From contig JACGCN010000012.1 in the NCBI GenBank assembly GCA_014905825.1, positions 1,364,001 to 1,428,000 on the forward strand: a DNA stretch of 64,000 nt. The letters run 5' to 3'. The notes under the pieces are model-generated. The model had not been told where the DNA came from and made no database searches. It worked only from the letters and a program-made list of their open reading frames with translations. The first letter of the stretch is position 1; every line of letters starts with the position of its first letter. A program made the position numbers and the translations under genes. Of the stretch, positions 1 to 12,075 are shown piece after piece. This DNA comes from Lyophyllum atratum. Its lineage: Eukaryota > Basidiomycota > Agaricomycetes > Agaricales > Lyophyllaceae.

Positions 1-98
1 CTACAACCACTCCCACCTCGCTCCGCTTCCCCTCTCTATTTTCCAACGATTTCGGTCCCGCTGCTCTCCTGTATCCTACTCCCACACTCACGACCCCC

Positions 99-2115
99 AT
101 GAACTACGGCGAAGGGCTCAACCCCTCCGCCTCTCATGACCGCTTCAGCATCTCCCGGCCCACGATCGAGGTCTCCCTCGATGAACTCCTCAAGAACGTC
201 GACTCCGGTCCCAGCGACTACGACTCCTGGAACCTCTCATACCCCGACGCCCTTGCCAACGATACCGAAGACCCCAAGGCCCACCAAGACGTCATCATGC
301 ACTCCATCCCCCCCACCACGTCCTCCATCTCCGCCCCCGCCCCCCGAAAAGCCGCCTCTCCCGTCGTCGCACAGGAAAGCGAAGACGAGAGCAGCGCGGA
401 CAGCGACGACGAAGACTCCGACTTCGACCTTCGCGCCATCACCCACCAGCCCGCCAAAGTCTCGCGCAAGCGCCTCCCCCCCGTATCGCAGGCGGCCAAG
501 GAGGTGCTGCCCGAGACTGTGGTGCCCTCAAAAGTCAACCTCCTCTATGACACCCGCGCCAACACACCCGTCGGCCGCCCGGCGTTGACCGTCAGGACGT
601 CGGGGACGTCGGGGAACCGCTCGTCGGGCCCGGGTGCGACTGCCACCACTATCAACTCGGCGGTCCTGCGCAGCACGGGTGCCCTCAACAACGGCAACTC
701 CGCGCCGGGGGGTGTCAAAGCCGAGTGTACGAACTGCGGGGCGACCCACACGCCGCTGTGGCGCCGTGGGCTCAACGACGAGCTGAACTGTAACGCCTGC
801 GGGCTGTATTGTAAACTCGTGAGTATCCTCTCCCTTCCTCGCTTTCACATGCAACATGTTTATTGACTGGCTTGTTTTCGTTTTCGTAGCATAAACGCCC
901 CCGCCCTAAATCCATGCGTAACACCCACGGCGAAGGACGCGCACAGATCCCCCCTCGGCAAGAAACCGTCGACGTTATGGGTTTGTCGTCCCCCATCCCT
1001 AAACTCCCCCCTCGATGCTCATCCCCTGTGCACCGGATAGCGCAATGTTACAATTGCCATACGACCGCGACGCCGCTCTGGAGGAAGGACGACGAGGGGA
1101 AGACGGTTTGCAATGCGTACGTTGTCTTTTCTTTCTTTCTTTTCTATCCTTCTTCCTTCCTTCGTTCGATGCCCTTGCTTACGCGTGGATGATTAGGTGC
1201 GGGCTCTACTATAAACTACATGGCTCGGCCAGACCGATCTCCATGAAATCAGACGTCATCCGCAAGCGCTCGCGCCACGACGCCCGTCGCGGCGGCAACA
1301 ACCTCTCCGACACCCCCTCCGCCAGCCCCGGCGTCTCCCGCCGCGCCTCCCCCGCGCGCGAAGCCTCCCCCACCCTCGCGCCCGACTCCTCCACCGCACA
1401 GATGAGCTACGACTACACCGAGGAGCTCGACTTCCGGCACACGCAGTCGGAGCTGCTCGGCGCGCTCGGGCAGGACCTGAGCCAGCAGCAGATGTTCCAC
1501 TCGTTCAACTTCCAGTTCCCGGGGCCGTACCACCCGGATTATCTTACGCAGGTGTATACGATGCCGGCTGATCCGCTGCCGTTCCCGCCGAGTGACGGCT
1601 CTGACCACGATCGGGAGCATGAGTATGGGATGAGCCCGAGGACGAGCAAGCGTCGTCGGATGAGCACGGACTCGGCGTCGGAGCCGCCGTCATCTGCTAC
1701 GTCGTATTCGTCGTACAATGATGGATACTCTACCCCCGCGTCGTCTGCGACGTCGCACTCCCAGCGCTCCTCCATGGACTTCCCCTTCTCCTCCTACCTC
1801 AGCCCCTCGTCCTTCAACTCGGGCCCCGCGCTAAGAGGGTCCGGGAACACGTTCTGGCACCCACCTATGATGCCGCAGGGGGACAACTCCCCGCATGTGA
1901 TTCACCCGCCGATGCTGCCGCCGACGACGGACGACTCGCCGATGGACTATTTGCATCAGCCGATGGGGCATGATGAGGAGCTGTTTTCGTCGTTTTTGCA
2001 CCCGCCGATGGCGATTCCGGAGGAGGGGGGGATGTGTATGGGGCAGGTGCATCCGCCGATGATGGTGGAGTATGGGGGGCATGATGCGTATGAGTCGGCG
2101 ATGAGGGTGTACTAG
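99..2115 (+). CDS. Two-finger GATA-type zinc-finger transcription factor
   Basis: Predicted nuclear DNA-binding regulator of 601 residues. Exons read as 99-818, 890-980, 1041-1116 and 1197-2115, and the frame closes exactly. Finger 1 (about residues 211-250) is C-X2-C-X18-C-X2-C with TPLWRR and CNACGLYCKL, followed by a basic tail (HKRPRPKSMR). Finger 2 begins only about 30 residues later (CYNCHTTATPLWRK, CNACGLYYKLHGSARPISMK) and has an AreB/Dal80-like basic tail (DVIRKRSR). Introns interrupt both fingers. The N-terminus carries an acidic Ser/Asp run (about residues 90-110); the C-terminus is Ser/Pro-rich and ends in five HPPM-like repeats. Two closely spaced fingers occur in SreA/Urbs1-type iron regulators, but the long Cys-rich linker of that family is absent, so the regulated pathway is left open. 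The first ATG after a pyrimidine-rich leader was taken as start. Confidence 0.88.
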
Positions 2116-4448
2116 GTGGGCTGGCTGTCTGGCGGTCTTCGGGGTACCGGGCCGGGTGGGACGCGAGCCGGATGACGCTGCAACATATTCCATGGACGTT
2201 TCAACAACGCACACGATTCTTCTCTCCTCGTTTTGGGGTCACGCCTTCGCTTCATCAACATCTTTTTCGACTAGATGCTTGCTTCCCATCCTTCTCTCCT
2301 CGCATTCTTGCTGCTCTCAATGTTCTCGGGTCTCCCACACGCACACGCTCACTGTTCATTTCCCCTCGGTCCCGTCGACGTGTTTCTTGCAACGCTTGTG
2401 CATACGCATACTTACACTCCCTCTCATCATCATCACTCATCACCATCACTCATCATCATCCCCTCCTTTCTCTCCTGTTCTTGGTACCTCTTGTCCGCGT
2501 CCGTCATATCATCTCACTGCATATCAATACTGACACCCGTATATACACCATCACTTCCATGTTAGTGTACACAGATTCCACGCGAAGGGCTGGCGCGTTT
2601 CTCAGCCTCCCAAATCAATAATTTAAATGTCTTGGCTGTACAATACCTCCTGGCGCGCATTCGTTGAGCGATTTCGAAGTCTTGGGTGAGCGCCGACCCC
2701 AGTGTCCTCTCCATCGGGACGTGTATTTGGGAAGAGTGGATATCTCATTCATTTGGTATTCTGGAAGCGTGGAAGTCTCATTCATTTGGTACTTCGGGAC
2801 TATTACATGTTCTATCTGCTATCCTATAGGAAGAAGACTACGAAGGTCGTCTTCTCTTGGAGACGAGTCAAGACCCGGTGTGTACTTCGTGCTATCTCTA
2901 CTTATGATAGATATCTGACGGGGTGGTGATTTCATTATAAAATTGACGGCGTTGATTGTTGGTCCGGGACAAGAAGAACCTGGATCTACGCGGGTGTATT
3001 TCGGGACTCAGATACGGCCGAGCGACAGAAGGTTTTGCCGATGGACTGGGGGGCCTGGGCCCTGATTGCTCTGATGGGAACCTGAGGAACCTTGGTGACC
3101 AGAACGAAGACATGATTGGCGTAGGTTCTTCTTTTTGTGTTATCATTGACGAGTTATCCCACCAACGCCGGACACGTCGTGGCGCAGAAGTCGTGCATCA
3201 AGACCCATGGTCTCGACCAAGAAGCGGGTAGGGACGCCGTCTGGAGCATGGACTCACGACTTAGAGAGATCTGCGCGCAGGTATAATAGGCAATGAGGAG
3301 TAATGGCAGACAGAAACTGGGTGCCGTTGGACCGGATAGAGAGGTTGGAACAGGTTAGAATTGAGATACGAGCCGATTCCGGTGGGGAACCATGTGCACC
3401 ATGTTGAGTGATGGGCCACGACCCGCGGGTTTCGCGTTGGCGAAGCACACAGGGTGCTCGCATCGCTGAGGCTCCGGGGCATTTCGTTTCCTGTCGACGT
3501 GGAGGTGTCTAGATGTGGCTTCGAACTGTTCGAAATCCTGCCGGGTGTTCTGGCGCTGGGACATGGATGAGGCGTGTACGTGGTAACGGGCAACATCAGA
3601 CGCCTGTGTAACCTTGCAAAGATCAGAATCGCCTGCACTGTTCGAAACCCTTGACCTGTGCAGAGAACTTAGAAGACAACAAAACGAGGCGGCAGTTGTG
3701 GAATATCTCCTTTCTGGAAGAACTTGGGCGCTCCAACGAAAAAAGAATTGTGACCATTTTATTTTGTGCACTGAAGACAAATGAACAGGGTCAGCTGGGA
3801 CGCTCTGACGCCTCGAGGCAAGTAAACCATCACGATTGTCTGGCTACCTATCCCCGACGTGCCGAAGGTGCCCATGCTGAACCGCATTTTTTCTAGCGTC
3901 CCACATGAGATGCCACAATTCTTGCACCCGGGGCGCGGATAGAGGGAGAGCGCGAACAGTTCCGCTGGATCTAAGGAATCAGGCGACGCGACGCGCAACA
4001 CCTTGTCAATGGTCACCTTATCAAGGAGCTAAGACGTATGCGGCACAAGAAGTACGCCCTTATACTGTTAGTTATCTGTCTTCGGCGCGGAATTCAGCCA
4101 TCTCGAGTGAACGAACAGATCAACTGACCAACGATTGATTCGCGAGGAAGAAGTTGAACTTCGGAACTGACAGCGTACAGGTCATTTGATGGAAGACGGA
4201 GAGAGCTATGCAGCGCTGCACCATTGAGGATACTTTCTGATTGAGATGAAGGATCGTCGGTGAACCATGCATGGATGAGCAGAAAGTTCTTGGTTCCGGC
4301 GGAAGGGCGACTTCCTTGTTTGCTTGTGCTTGGATGCGAAGCTGTTGCCTTCCATGTACTTTACACACCTTGCATGGCTCCTTCGCCGATAAAGCCGAAC
4401 GATGACGACCGGGGAATATATCTCGAGATACAAGGAACGTCAATATAC
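2116..4448. other. Gene-poor interval after the GATA gene
   Basis: The first 500 bp are pyrimidine-rich with CATCAT/CATCACT runs and are probably 3' UTR. Around 2750-2800 the string TCTCATTCATTTGGTA occurs twice, 31 bp apart. Several open frames of 70-150 codons lie on both strands between 2.6 and 4.4 kb, but none shows a recognisable domain or a plausible intron-joined extension. I see no supportable gene here. Confidence 0.6.
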
Positions 4449-4526
4449 GTGTACAATACACACGTCCCGATAGGTAGTTGTACAATGTGTGTACAATACA
4501 CACGACCCGATAGGTAGTTGTACAAT
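4449..4526. repeat. Two-copy 40-bp tandem repeat containing a short palindrome
   Basis: Copies at 4449-4486 and 4489-4526 (40-bp period) differ at one base. Each starts with the near-palindrome GTGTACAATACACAC and ends TAGGTAGTTGTACAAT. It lies outside any credible coding frame. Function unknown; a regulatory array or a slippage duplication are both possible. Confidence 0.8.
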
Positions 4527-5084
4527 GGTATTCGCCGGATACGCATGAACGCTGGAGCAACCATAGAGTGGTTCTTCCAGCTTCCAGGGCGGACTCATTG
4601 ACTCTTGAGTCTTATGACGGCCTGGATCGACAGTCTTTTCCCTGTAAGAGTCGAAGTAGCAGGATATAAAGAGGAGCCGAAGCTAGTAGAGCATGGAATA
4701 CCTGCCAAAAACCATCAGCAGCGGCGGCCTGAGGTCTCCTGAGGTCTGCTTGAGGCGAATACGAGATCACGGCGCAGTCGATGAACTGCGTCCCCGAGCC
4801 CCGCGAGTAAGAAGCAACATTCCAATGTAATGCACTAGGATTACTTGAGGGGTTCGATGGCGGCACAACATAGTAGGTGGTGTAGTAGTGGAAGATAGAA
4901 GTTTGCTGGGCCGCGATGTCAAATTGATGTCATAGACGTCAAAAAGTTGTTTGCACCACAAATGAGTTCGGAGGACCAGAGGCGAAAGCTGGTCTTGTAT
5001 TGGCGTAATCGCCTCCACGATCGGGCCGCAGGCTATGTACCATATATTATATGACCTGATCACATCTGATAGACTTCGCATTTC

Positions 5085-5577
5085 AACGCACCGGCCCTTG
5101 CCCTTGCCTAGCTCGTCGCCAATGGGTCTCGAGAGTTTCTTGAACTGACGTTTAGCGTTAGCGGTGTCGACCGTAAAGTTCTGGAGATTCCAAACGCAAA
5201 CTCGAGTTTTCGAGTCGCTGGCCCTGTTCAAGGTAGCTCACGACTTTGGTGCAGACCTAGACATATATTGTAGCACTGTAAGGCAAGAGATTAGACACGA
5301 AACGCACCTTCCAGGTCTTGGTTAAGAACTGAGTGCCACACAAATTACTGAACACGCCAAAATATTTGCTTCCCGGAGTCCCTAGCTCTTCCAAACTCCT
5401 GAACACCGTGACAACGTCAGGGTCTGAGGTTTTATGGAAGAAACAATGCAAACGCACCGGATCCCCCACCTCTGCAGAAATCTCCCTCGTTGCTCCCGTC
5501 AGGAGCTCGGCATTCTGACTGGAGATGTTGCGACGCATGCTTGTGACGCGTCGAATCATATGTGAGCGCTTGAGCAC
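5085..5577 (-). pseudogene. Frameshifted relic of an AreA-type (DUF1752-like) protein
   Basis: On the minus strand a frame contains LCGTQFLTKTWK. A likely intron follows (donor GTGCGT, acceptor ATGTCTAG), then VVSYLEQGQRLENSSLRL. This resembles the short 'GATA-like' domain of nitrogen regulators of the AreA type, in which a core like RLENxSWRLW follows a segment ending in LWK or TWK. Directly after the motif the frame is lost. The continuation (WNLQNFTVDTANAKRQFKK) sits in another frame, as expected if two bases of the Trp region had been deleted, and no clean downstream exons are evident. I read it as a decayed gene fragment; an assembly error at this spot is the alternative. The family assignment rests on recalled motif resemblance only. 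Confidence 0.42.
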
Positions 5578-6197
5578 TAACGGCCCCTACTATTGATCTT
5601 CGTCTGCAGTCTGTGCTTCACAAAACTGAACGGAGGGTTCAATGACGAATTATCAATTTCAAGCTTCCAGTTGTTCCTGGAGCTGAAACTTCAGATCTCT
5701 TCGCGAAGTAAAAACCTTTGAGGTGGTGCAGGTCGCTGCGACACGCGCATGAGACCTTGTAAAGCTTTCAAGTATAGGTCTGCTCACTTCGTGCGGCCCG
5801 ATGTCAGACTGCGAGACGGGGTAAGCTCGTGGATGATGTCTGCCGTCGAATAGACAAGATGTTATGAGTTTATGGGTAGATCATGAAGATGTAAGCCGAG
5901 AGGTTGTGGATCGAGCGTGAATTGGAGATTTTCACTGGCAGTGGCAATTCCATTAGAAACTTAATGACCGTGGGAGATTACCAACATATCCTTTCATCAC
6001 AGTGACCTGTCACCAACCAAGTGACAAGTTGAAGTAACTCAAATGAAGACGAAAGCCGAACAGTGGCAGGACGTTTGCCTCGTGCATTCTAACCGGCAAC
6101 ACTGCCTCGATATTCCACTCCTGCATAGTTTTAGCCTTCGACTACCAAAGTTCAACTTTCGCCACCTCTACAGACGCCTTTCCAAGTCACCAAGCTT
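5578..6197. other. Intergenic, upstream region of the first NACHT-WD40 gene
   Basis: No credible open frame. The final 150 bp before 6198 presumably hold the promoter and 5' UTR of the NACHT-WD40 gene. I could not identify a specific regulatory site. Confidence 0.5.
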
Positions 6198-9100
6198 ATG
6201 GCCACTAAAGACGCACCTCCATGGGAAAAGTGGGAGCTCGATGCCAACTTCCTCGAAGCCCTGGACCACTGGACGCGTGCAAATCCGGAAAGCTCATTAG
6301 ACCGCATTTTACGCCTGGTCTGCATTCAAATTGAGCGGGGACATGAGTTTTTTGAAGTGATCCCTGATGGTGTATTCCCAGCTCGCGGCCTCGTCAAAGC
6401 TTTGGCGCATCTCGTGAAGCTCGGTCATGTCCGGGAGTCCAATCTCCTGCTAAATGTAGCTGACGACGATTATCTTGTTTCAGACTATCTCAACTGCAAA
6501 TTCAGATGTCCAAAGATTTGCCGAAGATGTGATCCGTTGGGTCACCCAGGTCAGCGCGACGTTTGCGTCAGGAAGGACTAGTTGGATAGGCGCTCATTTC
6601 ACGCAAACAACCTGGACAAATCTTTCTGATATGCGGTATGTGGCCTCTTCCCGCTTCAGCATAGTTAATGACAGCTGCCATCCAGTGATCTGATCGACGA
6701 CATTTGCCAATGGGCAACCTCTCGGCTGGTAATGTTTTGTCACTGCTGATACACCAACCATTCACGGCCTCCCGTTAGTCAGATAAATGGTGGTCTCTGA
6801 ACAAAAAGCTGAATGTCAATAGAGATATCTTGGACTTCAAAACACGCATAGCTGAAGTTCGGGCAATATTTAGTGTAGGAGCCTCTTGGCCTGCATAGGC
6901 AATTGCTGAACGTGTACCTTCTCCCAGGACCGCTCACTTGTTTGCCAAGCATCGGCGATGGACACCATTCTGCAGGTTATTTGGAAGACTCGGCAAGAGC
7001 AGAGGCGGATCAACGCGACACTAAGAAAGATTCGCGCGACACAAGCGGAACAATTCGTGAGTTGTCTCTCAAGGAAACTCAGCCCTAAGTAACGCTCTAT
7101 CCAGGAACTCATGAATGGAAGATTAGATGCAGCCAAGGAAGAGGATGCTCGACATCGCGAAGAAGAGCAGCAGCGCCGTCAAGCGGAAGAAAGGCGGGAA
7201 TATGTTTGGCAAATGCTTTCAATGCACGCCATTGGGAACACATCTTACGACAAACAGGGCAAGCCTCCATGCGACAAGGAGACGCGGGTCGACCTCCTGA
7301 AGGAGATCATGGGATGGGTGGAGGATGTCTCGGCAAGCTCGCGGAACTTCCTTTGGCTTACAGGCGACCCAGGAAGCGGGAAGTCTGCCATCACCGCTTC
7401 CATCGCCAGAGCCTGCAAAGATAAAGACATCCTCTGGGCTCAATTCTTTATCAATCGGAACAGTGTCGACACCACGAATCCCAATGCCTACTTTCCTTCC
7501 ATCGCACGCCAGCTTGCAGAACGCTCCGAACTTGTTCAACTCGAAATTCATGAACAGTTGAAATCAAAACCGTCTCTGATGGATGAAATGTCGTCCGAGC
7601 AAGCCACCTCACTTTTTATAGATGCCATACGCGTCGCGTCGAAAATAGATCAAGCGAAACCCGTCGTCATCGTTATTGATGGCCTGGATGAGACGGACAG
7701 AAACCATTTGAGATCTACTGCGGATATCTTCTCCCAATTGTTTGAAGAGCTGTCGAACCATCGAAATGCGAAGGTTTACATCGCCAGCCGTACCGAGGAC
7801 GATATCAGAACCCCCTTTGCGCGTACCATGAGCGACAAACGGGTCAAGCATTTACACCTCGACACCGCTTCTACATCATCCGTTGAAGACGTTTCCAGGT
7901 TCCTTCGGCGACGACTCGTGCAGATTGTCTTGGACAACGACCTGGACTGGAGGGTCTGGCCGGGGAACGAGCGTTTTGATATGCTAGCCATCAAAGCTGC
8001 GGGTCTCTTCATTTGGGCGGTCACGGCCGTCAAGTTCATCCAGGAGCAACTTGATTATTGGGGGAAAGAGTGCCTCGACGACATTCTCGACAAACTCAAT
8101 TCAAATGGGATGGGTGATATCAACACCCTTTACGGTCTAATTCTCTTAATCACGTACAGAAAGGCAGATGAATGGGCATTCGAGTCCTTCCGTCGAATAA
8201 TCGGAGCCGTTGTCGCTCTACATGAACCGATGTGCATAAACGACATCAGCTTCCTATTGGACCTACGACGCTCTCCGTCCAGCTCCCAAGTCGACGTGTT
8301 GAGGTTCGTGAAGCGGCTGCGCACTGTTCTAGTCGCTGGCGCAGGGGCCATTGACGGCGAAACTGTACCCCGACTCCATAAATCCTTTTTCGAGTTTATC
8401 ACAAGCGAAAACCGTGTTGAATCACGCTTCCGAGTGGATCCAGATGCATCCCATCTCGAGCTCGGAGTCCAATGTCTCCGTCAACTTGCCCTCGCAAGGT
8501 CCGCAACCTCGAGCTTTAGGATTCCTGCTGTCTTTCGTTACGCATTTAGATTTTGCTCCCAGCATTTTTTACAGGGATCGGGGACGGCAGCAGGCGTCGC
8601 GATACCCACGGGTACGTGGAACCTACCAGATTTCCAAAGCATCCTCCAGCAATCGTCAAACAGCGACTACGCGGCTCCATTGTTTGTTACATATTCATCG
8701 GAGAAGTCTAGCATCCAGGCTTCCTTAGGAAACGCTAGCAACACTAATGCTTGGGATATTACAACTGGTGTTATGCAGACCACCTTGACGTCGGACGCCA
8801 TTTTTTCGGATTTTATGCCGTCATGCTCCAAGGTGGCGTTTCTGCCTGACGGAAAGCATCTTGCTCTCGCATCTCATGATCGGTATATCCGCCTCTTGGA
8901 CACGAAACTCACATGTACAGCCAAGCAGCAGTTCATCACGACTGATACCAAGCTTAGAGCTATCTCCGGTTGTTTTTCTTTTTCTCCGGACAGGAGTACT
9001 TTTGCCGTCGTGGGAAAGGATGGGCAACTTTGCCTTCGGGATACTTATACTGGCGAGGCAGTCGGGGCTCCTTTCTTCGGGCACACCCCTCTAATAACAC

Positions 9101-10287
9101 ATGTCTGCTTCTCTCCAGTCGGTCATCGTTTACTTGCAGGTTATGACGACGGGGTCATCCAAATATGGAATCTGGAGAATGGTGTGCACCTTGAGAAGCA
9201 CTTTCGAGGTCATATATCTCGCGTGTCGGCCGCTATAATTTCGCATGACGGAAAATATAGTCTCTCCCGCGCATATGAAGACAGTGCATGTCTGTGGAAC
9301 CTGGAAAGCGGGGAGATGCGTCACCTTCGACATCCTTCCAAACGTTGGGAGACGCACGTTGCGGCAGTCGCGTTTTCTCCTAACGGAAGGTTAGCCGCCA
9401 TTTCGGGCGATTACCCGGGTACAATTTCCTTCTGGGACGTACAGGTTGGGGAGATAGTCGGACAGCTTCTGGAGGGACACAGTGGCACCATATGTTCCAT
9501 TGATTTTTCACCAGACGGGACCCATATTGTTTCCGGTTCCTACGACAAAACCATTCGTATATGGGATGTGGAAACGCGGCAACTAATTGGAGAACCCATG
9601 GCGAGCCACAAAACTGCTGTTAGTTCAGTCGCGTTTTCACCAGATGGAAATCAAATCTGTTCTTTTTCTGGGGACTATACCCTCAGGATTTGGAACAATG
9701 ACCTTCGGGATACTTTCGACACGAGGATGAGTGGCTTCTCGCCGAACGGGGAACTGATATTTTCAGTCTCCCAAGATGACCATATTCGGTTATGGGACCC
9801 CAGGGCGGGACGACACGACGGACTACTGTTGGAAGGCCAAGCTCGGGACCTGCGCTTCATCGCGCTCTCCCACGACGGATCACGGCTAGCTGCCTCATCT
9901 TCGAACGCCATTAGTATATGGGATACCGGTACTGGACGCCATCTCGCACAGTCAAAAGCCACACCGGGGTCTACCATCGATTCCTGCTATTTCACGCCTC
10001 ATAGCCAAAGTCTCTTCACCACGCTCAGCACCGGGAATATGGTTGTGTGGGAGGAACAGAACGGAGAACTTGAGATTTACACCCCATCGGATATCTCACA
10101 ACTACATACCGTGACGGCGCCCCCCTTCTTTGACGTCAAGGCAGACCACTACTTCGATGGGCTGGGAGGCACGCGATGGTTTCCATCCAACAATCCCGAC
10201 TCCGGCTTGTGGGCGTTCGTCGACAGTCACATCATCAGAATTAGGAAAGACGGATCCATGACGATCGTTCCAGTGACACAAACATAG
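6198..10287 (+). CDS. NACHT-WD40 STAND protein, copy 1
   Basis: Predicted STAND-class NTPase of 1277 residues, a type linked in fungi to non-self recognition and heterokaryon incompatibility. Exons: 6198-6428, 6484-6635, 6686-6728, 6779-6874, 6928-7056, 7105-10287; the frame closes and the structure matches copy 2 on the other strand exon for exon. Residues 1-217 form a helical N-terminal region starting WELDANFLEALDHWTRANPE. A charged probable coiled coil lies at about 224-250. The NACHT domain follows, with Walker A GDPGSGKS near 304 and Walker B VIVIDGLDETD near 405. From about residue 750 to the end there are roughly ten WD40 blades (FSPDGxxIVSGSxDKTIRIWD type). The first donor is GTCCGG, weaker than GTACGG in copy 2. 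No effector domain (HET, patatin, PNP) is seen at the N-terminus, so the downstream output is unknown. Confidence 0.87.
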
Positions 10288-10865
10288 ACTCGAGAGAAGG
10301 ATAATCTGTGAGTCCACAGAAGCCAACAGATATTCCGCCCTGTGCCAATGCTCGTTCCTCAGCGTTCCAGAGGACATATACGATAACCTTAGGCTAAGGA
10401 ACATAAGAGGGCGCATTCCTATTGGCGGAAAGAGTGGTCGTGCATACGAAATCTGCCTTGCAGTTTGGCGATTATCAGAGGACTTGCAACGAGTTGGACA
10501 AGTTTACTATTTCTGTCGCTTTCTCGCTATTTCTGTCGCTCTTTCTTATCCTAAGTTAAGAAATTCGTGATGACCAGAGGCCGCCAGGGTAATGGCACAC
10601 CGGTGGTAATTCAGTGACGACGGGATGACATTTATAGAAATTGCCTCCCATGTAAGGTGTTTGCAAACGTCGTGGGCCGTCAAGAAGGTCAAACATACCG
10701 TACTGCACCATGATACCATGATATCAGCTCGTGTTGTTGATCCTGTCACATCATTCCAGCCGCAGAGTAGTCACCGGTGACTAACACCCGGACACCCGAG
10801 AGCTCAAACGCAAAGCTGTCAATCGCAGGTACACTAGGTGTTCTTATGGCTCTGTCAGAATTTAT
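10288..10865. other. Intergenic region between convergent genes
   Basis: Lies between the 3' ends of NACHT-WD40 copy 1 (plus) and the acyltransferase (minus). It includes a near-direct repeat TATTTCTGTCGCT (10507-10540). No gene supported. Confidence 0.5.
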
Positions 10866-12075
10866 TCATCTATTGGCCGCTGGTCCCATAATATACGCAG
10901 TGAGCCTCAGATATCGAGGAAGGAATGTACCGCTCATAAACCCCTTCACTGCCCACGCCTCCACAAGAAAGTGCCCCCACCCAACGATCCAAATATATGT
11001 CCAAATCCTGCCGCACCACCCGCCAACTCTCCGCCCAGTAACAGACCTCCATATGTGCTCCAGGAGTACTCCTATGCCGTTCACGATGAAATATCCACCG
11101 ACACGCATAAAGTCCGTGCCACGACCCATACCCCAGAACGCGAAGGAGTGAAGGATGCTGGACATGAAGAAAGTGCCCAGGACAGCACCTGCGCGCCCCA
11201 CGAAAAGGAGAAGCATGGGATATCCCCCAAGCGTGAAGAAGGGGTCGCGGAAGAACTGATGCCAGCGTTTGGACCAGAACTCGTTTAGCGACGTTGAGAG
11301 CCACGGGGCCTCAAAGGCGGGTGGCCAGAGGGAGATATGCTGTCGAAATATCAGGACACCTGCTAAGGTGTAGAAAAGGTATCCTGCTTGAAGAATGGAG
11401 TATGTGAACATGCCCGTTAGAAATGTGAGGAGGATGGCCTTGGCGTATCGCAGAGATGGTTTTAGGTCGGCTTCGAAAATGCTGCCCCCTCGTGCAGAAC
11501 CAACGGTGGTGGGTGCTAAGGACTGTATCGCGTATATCAAGATATCAATCATCACCACATGAATTACGAGCTGTGTCGCGGTTGCGATTACGAAGGCTCT
11601 CTTCGAGCGCGTAGGTCGCGTTTCGCGTGGTATGTGGAGGTTTTGTGACCAGCTCCATCCGATTCCACGGAGGTTGCAACAAAGCTCGAAAGCGGCGACG
11701 AATAACTCCTTGGGACGTAGTGTTGGAGGACTGGTAGTGTAGAACTGCGAAGTGACTTCCCCCAAGGTACTGACGCGCCAGATTGGTTTCATCTTGAATG
11801 TCCATACCATCATCCGCATAGCCAGCATCGTGAACATGCCCTGTGATGTATCAGAATAATAGACAAGGCGGTGTCAAAAAAAACATACCACAAGCCCTTG
11901 GTTGATATACATCAGCCCCTCGTTATCATGCGGTTTAACGAGGTCAAGTCGCGTCGCACCATGGAAACACGCCCATAATGAGAAGGGCAGAATCGAAAGG
12001 CGAATGGAAAGGGTGTTTGGGAGGAGAACAAGAATTGCAGTCACGTAGTAGCAGAGCAAGGCTGGTACTACATTT
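10866..12075 (-). CDS. Wax-synthase-type membrane-bound O-acyltransferase, 5' end unresolved
   Basis: Multi-pass membrane protein of the MBOAT/wax-synthase family, which transfers acyl groups from acyl-CoA to alcohols; several fungal members acylate terpenoids. Two exons are clear: 11889-12075 (VVPALLCYYVTAILVLLPNT, then LDLVKPHDNEGLMYINQGLV) and 10866-11840. Key motifs are FWSKRWHQFFR and ILHSFAFW, with the usual catalytic His in the latter. Seven or more hydrophobic segments are visible and the C-terminus GPAANR ends in TGA. The start is not settled. The obvious splice upstream (donor GTGAGT near 12193, acceptor ATTAG at 12076) would create an in-frame stop for the best ATG. The gene may be 5'-damaged, or use an exon I cannot see. 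About 386 residues are covered, close to family size. Confidence 0.72.

Noticed and set aside
136..588. 150-codon Pro/Ser/Thr-rich frame overlapping the GATA gene
   Set aside because: Out-of-frame shadow of the GC-rich GATA coding exon; the composition is what a frame shift of that exon gives.
2156..2621. Two overlapping 125-149 codon frames after the GATA stop
   Set aside because: Low-complexity Ser/His/Leu strings from pyrimidine-rich and CAT-repeat 3' UTR sequence; no domain or splice support.
3254..3780. Minus-strand frames of 125-141 codons
   Set aside because: No recognisable motif and no intron-joined extension; they cannot be told from chance open frames.
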